From Forficula auricularia (Eukaryota > Arthropoda > Insecta > Dermaptera > Forficulidae), in contig JALMQS010000085.1 in NCBI GenBank assembly GCA_024734495.1, positions 26,070,902 to 26,134,901 of the forward strand: a stretch of 64,000 bases of DNA, in the 5' to 3' direction. Below, one piece after another: positions 56,111-64,000 of this stretch. Each line of letters begins with the position of its first letter. Position 1 is the stretch's first letter. The position numbers and the translations under genes were made by a program. Below the pieces are notes generated by a model. It made no database searches, was not told the DNA's origin, and saw nothing but the letters and a program-made list of their open reading frames with translations.

Positions 56111-57352
56111 TCAGTGATGGCCCAAGGAGAGTCCTTCGTGACTACCCAGGGAAAGGCTGCTTCCATGTCCAAGGGAGAGACCTTGGTGACTACCCAGAGA
56201 AAGACTGCTTCCATGTCCAAGAGAAAGCCCTTCGTGGCCGCCGCCAAGAGAGAGGCTACCGTGTCCAAGGGAGAGGCCGCTTCCATGTCCCAATGAAAGC
56301 CCTTCGTGGCCTCCAAGAGAAATGCTCTGGTGGTGTTCCTTGACAACGATGGGCACAGGTACCTTTACAGCCACAGGGTAGGGTTGGGGCACATGGACGG
56401 GGTAGGGTTGAGGATATGGTACCTTAACTGGAACCTTGACTGGGTAGGGAACTGGCTTCTCAACTGGATAGGGCACTGGTTTCTCGACAGTCACGGGGTA
56501 GGGTTTGGGCACATGAACTGGGTAGGGCCGATCGACGGGCACGGGCACCTTCACGGGATATGGCACGGGAACATGCTTCTCGACGGTCACAGGGTAGGGA
56601 TGAGGCACGGGCACCTTCACCTCTTTGGTGATCACAATGGGCTCATGATGGCTGATACCGCCGCCCCCGTAAGAGCCAAGACCCCCGTAGCCGCCGCTCC
56701 CGTACGAGCCATGGCTCTCGAAGCCGCCGCTGTAGAGACCTTCATGGCCGAGGGAGCCATGCCCGAAAGAGCCGTAGCCTAAGCCCAGGCTCAAGCCACG
56801 TTTGTCTTTGTTGCTTGCCGATGGGGTCTTGTCTTCGGCCGCGTACACCAGCGCCACGATGACACTAACAACGATCTGTAAACAAATAACTAATTAATGC
56901 TCTCAGTCCATAGAATCCCGAAACTCATCCTTCTTCTTCTCTATAAAACATCCAACATTTTTTAAAATGGCATTACAAATTAATTACAAAGAAAACCAAT
57001 AATGGTGTCATTTTCGATTAACAATAAAATGACCTAAATTTCATTCTCTCATCTATTTTCGAATTGTATAATTTTGATGTTATTAAATTCAGAAAAAGTA
57101 CAAAGATAGGAGCTTTTCAAAAATTTAGTTAAAATTTTCAACAAACCTAATGAACACTTGCCAACAAGCAGTATTAAAATTATAGATTTTAATTTGAAAA
57201 CTAATTGAATTTCACAACAGGTTCTTTCGGGTTGGAACATCCATGTGGAATTAAAAAAATTAAAAAATTGAATCAATTTTTAATAAGAGGTGAAAATACC
57301 ATGTCCCTAACAGATAAATTTTGGTAATTATCGAACTCACCAACAACTTCAT
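56111..57352 (-). CDS. Secreted Gly/His-rich, Pro-Val-repeat protein (cuticle type), copy 2
   Basis: Exon 1 is 57341-57352 (MKLL, donor TTG/GTGAGT); exon 2 is 56111-56875, with acceptor TTTGTTTACAG. It gives 258 residues with the same plan as the gene at 44617-46277: signal peptide, KDKR, GSYGSGGYGGLGSYGGGG, Pro-Val-Tyr repeats (VPVPHPYPVTVEK, VPYPQPYPVHVPQPYPV) and a SLGHGS repeat ending SHEGLSLGHH then TGA. The two proteins are nearly identical through the Gly-rich and Pro-Val parts. I take this copy's stop as the ancestral one because the repeat phase is kept to the end. A second frame through the C-terminal repeat (56020-56346) is also open, and it encodes the same kind of tail that copy 1 now uses. 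Confidence 0.85.
56876..57340 (-). other. Intron of the minus-strand cuticle-type gene
   Basis: A 465-bp intron bounded by GTGAGT and TTTACAG. The first 40 bases (CTGTTAGGGACAT) and the last 30 bases (AATTAGTTATTTGTTTACAG) match those of the 701-bp intron in the plus-strand paralogue; the middles differ in length and sequence. The open frame within it (57049-57276) is not coding. Confidence 0.75.
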
Positions 57353-57590
57353 CTTAAGTGAATGGAGATAGAAGTGAGTGAGCAACTCAACTGCCTTCTG
57401 TTTGGGTGCTCGCACATTTTATATGATTCGGGAGCTTCCCCTCGCCGGCGAAACCCTTTCTCTTCCTCTTGCATGGATCTATATCGGATTATCAGGGCAG
57501 AAGCTTCCCTGCAGACACGAAACAGCCACAGAACTTGACTAGCTACTTCCTGCTGAATCCCCCGGGTGCACCTCCTCTCAAGAACCAAGA
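57353..57590 (-). promoter_or_regulatory. Promoter of the minus-strand cuticle-type gene
   Basis: On the minus strand TATAAAA (57423-57417) and initiator CAGT (start A at about 57392) have the same spacing as in the paralogue. Conserved words upstream are CTCCCGAATCA, GAGAAAGGGTTTCGCCGGC, CCTGATAATCCGATAT and GATTCAGCAGGAAGTA; similarity fades beyond about 57590. The open frame 57349-57639 is an artefact of this conserved block. Confidence 0.75.
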
Positions 57591-57639
57591 ACCACTTCCC
57601 CTTAACTTCACTCTCGAAAAGGGTCCGGACCACTAGCAC

Positions 57640-58760
57640 TTAGATTCAACGAGGATATGAAAATCCTCAAATGCTAATTTCCAGAATAAAAATATGCATA
57701 AACAATATTTAAGAAAGTTCAACTTTCATTTAAATTCATAGTGTCTTGTTGGAGTCTGTGGGTCCTCATTAATGTCATTCAATAAGAAAATTAAAAAAAA
57801 TATATTGATTTCTTTTGTTTTTTAATTAAAATATACCTATGATTCAATAAGAAACCCGGAATATTTTCAGAGGAGAGAGCAAAATTTTTTGAAAATTTTC
57901 AATAGCCCTTATGAGTTTTGGGCTTCCTTCTGTGAACCGGGGTCACAATTATTAGTTCATAGTATCCCTGTTTGTGGTAAGAGGCGACTAAAATGGGTTG
58001 AGTATTGGGTTGACTTACCAGCTCGTAAAAAAACACATGTTACGAAATACAGAGAAAATGTAGCATTCAGACCTCAAGGAAACTACCCTGGTTACTAAAG
58101 TATATTCATGTACCAGAATATCTGGTTTTGTGAAGATGAGTGTTGTGTCTATCCGAGGGCTTTCGACATCTTTCCAAAAAGCTAAGAAGTTGAGAATTTA
58201 CACATCAAGTGTATTGTAATACATCTTCCTATTACTCTATAAATGAATAAATTTGAATTAAAAAAAAAAAAGTAATAATAATAATAATGAATATAATCAT
58301 TTGGCATGTTTTAGAAAAACAATGTTTAAATGTTTAGAAATACAATAAAAATTTATATTTGGAAAATCCATTTACAATAAATTTTATTTGGAGATTTTTC
58401 TCTTAAAATCATCCAAAATATTTAGTTCGACTTGAAAATTAGAACGAATTTTCTATTATTCTTTGCAATTTAATTTAATGTTTACTATTAATAGTTAGAA
58501 GTGGAATATTTTATTTTAAGCGATATTTTATGTTTTGGTGGCTAAATATTGTTTATTGTTAATTATTATTGGTGTCATTTTATTTTTATGACAATCATTT
58601 AATTTTATTATATGCGATGCTTTATGTATTGTTTGCTCGAAAAAATGTTTATTATTATTAACTTTGCAATTTTATGTACATTATCTAAAAGTAATAATGT
58701 TTAATAGTGTTTTCTTTTTGTTTTTCATAAATAATATTGTTGCACTTTTTTTTTGCATAA
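57640..58760. repeat. Intergenic with a LINE-like repeat piece at 57930-58110
   Basis: CCCTGTTTGTGGTAAGAGGC then GACTAAAATGGG at 57967-57999 is related to 27085-27115. The plus open frame 57889-58098 contains it and is likely repeat-derived, although it reads cleanly. The rest is AT-rich. Confidence 0.45.
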
Positions 58761-58904
58761 AAGAAGGCGTCAACAAAAAGGTCGCATCAGCTATAAATCA
58801 TGATCTCATGATAGTAGACTCTTGCATTACAGAAAAGGTCTCAGAGAATAAAGTAATTGTGTACTTGAAGAGCTGTAGGGAAAAATTTGGCTCAGTACGT
58901 AAGT
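58761..58904 (+). other. Possible isolated exon
   Basis: Between an acceptor-like CTTTTTTTTTGCATAAAAG and a perfect donor (AGTAC/GTAAGT) one frame reads AINHDLMIVDSCITEKVSEN followed by KVIVYLKSCREKFGSV. The composition is protein-like, but no partner exon was found on either side and the acceptor lacks the usual C/T before AG. The family is unknown. It may be a transposon remnant. Confidence 0.25.
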
Positions 58905-58912
58905 GGTGTTGA

Positions 58913-60200
58913 GATTTAACAATAGGCGTGCTGCACCCAAAGAAAGATTTTAGGGGAATTTTCGATGTTTATTTAATCGGAGCACATGCCATGCTTATAT
59001 TTATAAAAAAAAGTTGAAACAGTGGAGATCTTTCTAAGATTGGTCAGCGAGTCAATAAATATCATTTATTCGCTCGTTTTTACATTACATCCAAAGTGTC
59101 AAAAGAGAATGCTAATAGGATCAAACTCACATTCACTCAATGTGACAGCTATTTTGATTCAGAAAGAAAGAAAATGGTTTTAACCAGTTGGAAAAAAATA
59201 AACATAAACAAAGCTAGCCAAGCCAGCACGAGCTTTACTTTCTGAATTTGGCTAAATTTATCACAAGCCTAATTTAACCATAGGAAGACAAACCGGCTCT
59301 ATTTCTGCAAATATGATATTCTCAGACGTGGTATTGAATTCATACTAAAATTAGAAATAAATGTGAAAACTTTATCAAGTCCGCAAATTTTAGTGATTTA
59401 ACAATTTGTGTCAGCGAACAGTTTGAGCTAGAAAATTGAAACTTATTATAATGGCACAACACAAATATGCATTAATTGCATCCGTTCGATAGGTCCCCAT
59501 ACTATTATACAAATATATTTTTTCTAATTTTTTGCATTTTTCATCCGAAAGAACTGAATTCCAAATCAGTTCTCCGTTTTGGAAAAACTTTTAGCACTAA
59601 AACAAACTTCCTACGAGTTTTTGTTAATGACTTATTGTGAGTTCGACTAAACAGAAAAATATTTTTAACAACGTTTCAGACATTTCTGAACATGATATCC
59701 GAGAAAATTAAATAGTTCGGCTCGTCCAGCAAGCAGTCTCTCGAGTGTAACGAATAGCACGGAGTAATTAAGATCAAGAAAGTAAATCAATTAAAAGAAA
59801 TACAAAAATAAGCAAATTTCCAGACACGCAGCTCGATGACTGAATTCACCTTGAATGAATGGGCTGCACTAAGTACGTTTGGACGCATCGTCTATAGATT
59901 AATTCCTGCCAACCAATTAGGCACCCTATTTTTATTAAAACATTAATTAGCTACAAAACAATCTGATTTTCTATAAGATATTAGAAATCCCAAAATTTAT
60001 TCTCTTTTTACAATTAAAAACATTTTGCAATCAGAGTGAACTTTCTACGATATTCCCATATTGAGTTATCCAGTGTAATGAAATCCAGACAGGCAGCAAA
60101 ACAAAGTAAGTTAAATTTGATAAAATATTGTCAAAACTTACAAAAATAAACTGACACGCTCTGATGTGGCCATCCACTTGACTTTACCATACAACATGCC
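58913..60200. other. Intergenic, no supported gene
   Basis: Mixed AT-rich DNA, slightly less AT-rich at 59030-59330 without a clear reading frame. CACTTGACTTTACCATACAA at 60175 is also found at 21617, marking the same interspersed repeat. Confidence 0.35.
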
Positions 60201-60214
60201 CCTCAATTATATTT

Positions 60215-60900
60215 AATCTCTCTATATATAAAATTAAGGTTTTGTCTGTACATTACTCCAAATCACGCCAAATTTTGGTTGCACACGTTTCAAGCAAAGC
60301 TATGAACGATAACAAGCTCAACAAATTCCTGTCTGTGTGTCTGTATGTCTATATGTCTGTATGTTTCCGTCGTTTCCGAAAAGTTGCTCACGATTCACGT
60401 AAAAACGGCTGAAGGGATTATTATGAAATTTCATATTTAGATCAGATGTCTTCTAACTTAAGTTTTTAGCTATATAACGTTTGAATATTTTGACTCCAGA
60501 AGGGGTTTGGGGGGGGGGGGGCGCTCGAATAAAATTTTTCAAATAACTCCTAAACTATTAACTCTACGGCAAATTTTATAATGAACAAAGTTGTAGGGGA
60601 TGTGATTTATGACAACTTTTGTTTAAAAAAATTCTCCCAAAAAGGGCGGAGGTAAAAAATATGTAAATTCTTGCTCTTGGACCAAACTCAACCAAATTTT
60701 GTATACATAATCTGTGCGTCACTAGAAGGCTAGAAATGCAAAAACTAACCACCAAAATGGGGGGGGGATCAAAAAATGAAAATTCTTACTCTTAGATCCA
60801 ACTTAACCAAATTTTGTATAATATATAGTATAATATATAGTAATATATAAAATCTGTGGGTCACTAGAAGGCTAGAAATGCGAAAACTGGGTGCGGGGGT
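60215..60900. repeat. Composite repeat: possible Helitron-like start, then inverted 123-bp units
   Basis: TCTCTCTATATATAAAATTA at 60217 followed by TTTGTCTGTACATTACTCC and CGGCTGAAGGGATTATTATG resembles the 5' ends of insect Helitrons, which begin TC; no CTRR end with hairpin was located. A G-run of about 13 lies at 60508-60520. From 60660 to 60890 two units (AACCAAATTTTGTATA, TCACTAGAAGGCTAGAAATG) are inverted relatives of the 123-bp array at 21715-22085. Confidence 0.45.
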
Positions 60901-61155
60901 GGGCGTGGATTGATGGTGTAGGGGTGGGGGTCTCGCGGAGGGTTTGGGTGAGGGTCCAGATACGTAGTGGGGTGTGGTGGGGCTGGGGTGGAGGCATGGG
61001 GGTGCATGGTTCAGAAGAGGATCCAGAGGCTTAGTGGTTCGGGGGTAGAGGGCGCGGGGGATGGTGGGGTGCAGGGTGGAGTGGGGGGTTCAGATGAGAG
61101 TCCAGAGACGTAGTGGGGTGGCGCGGGGTGGTGGGGTGGGGGCGATGGTTGATCC
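60890..61155. repeat. G-rich tract with quadruplex potential
   Basis: The plus strand is dominated by GGGG runs, and GGTCCAGATACGTAGTGGGG-like sentences recur at about 60950, 61010 (GATCCAGAGGCTTAGTGG) and 61090 (GTCCAGAGACGTAGTGGGG). It is thus a degenerate 70-80-bp minisatellite as well. It follows TAGAAATGCGAAAACTGGGT, as does the complement of the C-rich tract at 41857. The Pro-rich minus open frame is not a gene. Confidence 0.7.
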
Positions 61156-61330
61156 GCACGCACTAAATGGAAAAATCGCACTTTCTGGCCTCTGGACGAG
61201 ACCCCTGTAATTTTGTAAAACCTCCACGTGATAAAATTCAACTTAAATGAATATACACTACAATTTGGGACTTGAGTTGAGGCCATGGGTTCCGTAGTCT
61301 TTACCTGATGAGCCTTTGAAGTCACATGCA
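61156..61330. repeat. Third copy of the CCTCTGGACGAGAC repeat
   Basis: Same order of phrases as 54626-54802: TTTCTGGCCTCTGGACGAGA, CACGTGATAAAATTCAA, TGGGTTCCGTAGTCTTTACC and CCTTTGAAG. Truncated before GACCGATTACAAT. Confidence 0.65.
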
Positions 61331-61980
61331 TATAACATACACTGCTATAAATACATTAATGACTATAGAGGTGGAGTATTTATTCCATGCCTTTCGAAAT
61401 GGCGAATCTTTTGTAATAATAGAATTGAACTTGATCTTGTGACCCTCCCAATCCTTCCTCTTTATTCCCTTCTATGATAAAATTCAAATTTATATTACAA
61501 ATATTCTATCTATCTATGGAAATTTCCTTTTACCAATATTGGCACTGAATATGATCTCTTGCAACCACTTCTAAAATTACATAATACTGATTAGTACTAT
61601 TGATAATTCACTCTATATATAGATTACATATAAACGAGTATTGGTAAATAAATGACTCGATATTGTAGGAAGTAAAATATCTTTTTTGTTTGTTTGCTTA
61701 ATCAGTGGGTGGAATTCACGGCCTCTGAGTGGGCGTTTGAGGAAAACAGCAGGGATTTTGGCTCAGAACTCACATTCTCGTGGGACTCAAATTTACACTT
61801 TAGACGTTAACTCTTAATTTGTTATAATTATTACTATTACTTTTTTTGTTGACATGGTAAGTCAATGTTACGATATTATTATGAAGCAATCTGTAAATGA
61901 AAATTTCTTCTTTTTATAAATAATATTCTTTATTCTGAATTAAAGGAATTCTTTTGTCGATTTGTACGTATATACTATAT
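61331..61980. other. AT-rich intergenic DNA
   Basis: Nothing supported here. Confidence 0.35.
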
Positions 61981-61984
61981 ATTG

Positions 61985-62450
61985 GTAATATGTGAAGTTC
62001 TAAGGTGTTTGCCGCTTTTCGCATCTCAACCGCCAATATTCTCTGTCCTGTCAGTCTCCAACCTTCAATCCTCTGTCCTCTATCGTCTGTCGGATTTTTA
62101 GTCGTTCCGGGGGGACCAAATTCAGGACCTTCTTTGGCCACCTGTCTTTCTCCATTCGGTGGATATGACCATACCATGCTAGTCTCTTTTTTCAATGGTA
62201 TTATAACTTGACCAACTTCATGATCTTTTCGTTTCTGATGTGGTTCAGTTTAGAGACTCTTGCACTTCTTCTCCAGAAATCCATCTCAAGGATAATAGTC
62301 TTCTTTGGTCCTTTTTCCTTAGTTCCCATATTTCAGAACCATATGTTGAGATGATCTGAAACGTTAGTTTTGTAGAGCCTGGTGTTTGTAGTTCGATGAT
62401 GTTTTTGATCCATAGTAGTGAGTTTGTACGTACGTTCAATATATTTAAAT
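61985..62450 (-). pseudogene. Non-LTR retrotransposon (LINE) C-terminal fragment
   Basis: On the minus strand the order of conserved pieces is that of the C-terminus of RTE/CR1-like LINE polyproteins. They are GSEIWELRKKDQRRLLSL (compare YGSETWTL...RLEAAEMRFLRR), then RNEKI, then RLAWYGHIHRMEKDRWPKKV (compare WYGHVQRM..RLPK) and WRLRCEKRQT. They lie in several frames with stops, so the copy is dead. It is about 150 codons long; the reverse transcriptase core itself is not seen nearby. Confidence 0.75.
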
Positions 62451-62804
62451 TGATGAAAATTGTTGACCCTGAGACTTAAGCCCGAAAATTTTCTTCCCCC
62501 TCTGAGATTCAAATTCTTCAAAAATAATACTTAATTGGTTAATAATAATAAAATATCTTAAGATACCACAAGAGAAGATGGACCTTGCAGGTTGTTATAA
62601 ATATTTAATGAATTAATAAATTTAATAGTGGAAAATGATCCTTACTTTTCTGATTGTAAATTGACATGAAATATTTTTATGTACATATTTTTCTGGGTGT
62701 ATGTATCCCCCTAAAAATAATTCTGGCTGAACCTATGATAAAAGCTATTTACATATGCTATGTATTAAATTGAAAGTTTTTGCCGAGAGTAGCAGAATTT
62801 TATA

Positions 62805-62900
62805 TATTGAAGGGGTAATAAAAGAGTGTGTCTTCTTGGAATTATAAGTACCATAGGCTCGTTATAATAAATAAATTTAATTCCAGCAAGCTCTCTTATT
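62805..62900. mobile_element. Deleted copy of the hammerhead-like inverted element
   Basis: AATAAAAGAGTGTGTCTTCT then TGGAATTATAA at 62817 and TTTAATTCCAGCAAG then CTCTCTTATT at 62877 are the two outer ends. Between them only CCATAGGCTCGTTATAAT remains, corresponding to the CTATAGTCTCGTTATAA after the ribozyme-like core. The core itself is gone. Confidence 0.6.
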
Positions 62901-63595
62901 TCAATTGCATATTTCGTTTTGCCATAGCATTGGAAACGTTATCTATCAGGATGAGAAAATACCATCTGAGATACTGTGGGTTAAATTTTATGCATATTTT
63001 TTTGCATATTTGAGTATTATTGCATAAAATTGCATATTTCACTTTATACAGCGGTTTTAAAAGTAATTTTCAGAGAAAGAATGAAAAAGACCAAATAAAA
63101 CAGGATATAATTTACATTCGAAAACTGAAATATTCCTCCAAAGACACAAGTGTAGTGTTGAACTACAAAATAGGAAGTTAAGGAATACAAAAGGATGTAA
63201 ACAAGCTACAAAACAACAACCCACTTATTATTTTTTCTCAATATTAATAATAATTTCTTTTCAAAATTTCAAAGTACATAGTAAATTTAAAAATGTCTAC
63301 CATTAAACGCCTAGATTTTAGACAGCATTGTGTGTCTTGTCTTTTGTGTCATAGCATTGTAGTTAACTAGAATGACAGGTTTAATCAATCATTTCTGTAA
63401 AAAAAAAAAAAGTGCTGAAATTGAAATGAATCGTCTTTTCTTCTGATTTGTTTTTTAAAAGAAAAAAGAAACCATTACATTTCAAATTACTGACTTTTGT
63501 TTATTTGATTGATTGAATAAATCAATGCCTTTCAAATTCGTGCTTATTTAATTAAGGAGATCGATTTTGTTAGTAGTGAAATTTATAGAATAAGA
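62901..63595. other. AT-rich intergenic DNA
   Basis: TGCATATTTTTTTGCATATT and TTGCATATTTCACTTTATAC at 62990-63045 repeat the word TTGCATATTT four times. No gene is supported. Confidence 0.35.
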
Positions 63596-63597
63596 AT

Positions 63598-63650
63598 TTA
63601 CCATCGATGACTTGGATCAATTGCCTCCATTGCGCCTTGTCGTATTTAGA
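63598..63650 (-). pseudogene. LINE C-terminal tip
   Basis: The minus strand reads YDKAQWRQLIQVIDG before a stop, matching the ARDRxxWRxLI ending of RTE/CR1-like LINE proteins. No other part of the protein is nearby. Short, hence modest confidence. Confidence 0.45.
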
Positions 63651-64000
63651 TTAAAGGGTGCTCACCAAACTTATTTATTAAGATGAAGAAGTATGGGATA
63701 ACATTTTGAGAGTCATTATTATGGAGAAGTTGAAAAATAAAGTTAAGAAATTAAGATTAGTCCGTGGTGGGGTATCATGCGGGCTATACGCGGATTGATA
63801 CCGGTGCCTTTACCTAGATGTGAAGGTGCTGTATTAAAGAACGTATTGTTTATCAGCAGCGGCGGTTCAGGATGGAGAAGTCAGCGGACCTCAATGGTTC
63901 TTATAAAACGGTAGTCTGGCTAAAGTATTCTTCGTTTCGCTTTATAAAAACATCTTTGAATTTCTTAAGATTAATTTAATTGAAATTTTGATAATTTTTC
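63651..64000. other. Window edge, unidentified
   Basis: 63760-63900 is GC-richer (GTGGTGGGGTATCATGCGG, CAGCAGCGGCGGTTCAGG) than the surroundings and may be part of a repeat or a gene that continues beyond the window. No open frame can be supported. Confidence 0.3.

Noticed and set aside
61011..61331. Minus-strand Pro/Ser-rich open frame of 106 codons
   Set aside because: Translation of the G-rich minisatellite and an adjoining repeat.

Overview
The window is AT-rich eukaryotic nuclear DNA from an arthropod, most likely an insect. It has spliced genes with GT-AG introns, secreted Gly/His/Pro-Val proteins of cuticle type under a TATA box plus arthropod-style CAGT initiator, and very many short DNA transposons. 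The order cannot be fixed from the sequence. A run of 100 N (42644-42743) marks a scaffold gap inside a tandem array. Most of the 64 kb is transposon debris; only about five loci look like host genes.

Layout. 1-16.9 kb has no convincing host gene. It holds a GC-rich island (1.13-1.33 kb), clusters of a repeat with AACCGACTTC/GAAGTCGGTT ends, several MITEs and hAT elements, a tRNA-derived SINE (11.9 kb) and a Gypsy-like reverse transcriptase scrap (13.6 kb). 16.96-19.40 kb (minus) is an intronless DRC11/IQCA1 gene, an axonemal nexin-dynein regulatory complex subunit, broken by three single-base frame changes. 20.32-26.62 kb (plus) is a complete six-exon OGFOD3 gene of 317 codons, divergent from DRC11; its first intron carries a mariner-like relic and a Tigger-like element six bases apart. 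27.59-31.61 kb (minus) holds the last three exons of a gene I cannot name; its 3.5-kb intron contains a Buster-type hAT relic and a 250-bp foldback. 31.7-44.3 kb is repeat-rich: a hammerhead-like inverted element, paired MITEs, a hAT nested in a hAT, two possible exons near 37.8 kb, and a 237-bp minisatellite with the assembly gap.

44.4-57.6 kb is framed by two convergent, clearly paralogous secreted proteins (44617-46277 plus; 56111-57352 minus). They share the same two-exon structure, a four-codon first exon and about 200 bp of promoter with identical TATA and initiator, and were probably made by an inverted duplication. The plus copy has a 1-bp frame change in its C-terminal repeat that replaces the normal stop with a longer tail. 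57.7-64 kb is again repeat territory: LINE fragments, a G-rich block and a possible Helitron end.

The most notable non-standard signal is a set of hammerhead-ribozyme-like motifs (31.75-31.97, 38.23-38.28, 50.32-50.39 kb). They keep CTGATGA or CTGAAGA, a 6-bp stem II with an AAA loop, and GAAAC. Stem II shows compensatory changes between copies. They sit in short non-coding interspersed elements, which suggests a Penelope-like or retrozyme-like origin. The host genes show no sign of forming a pathway; two of them (DRC11, OGFOD3) may simply share a divergent promoter region.
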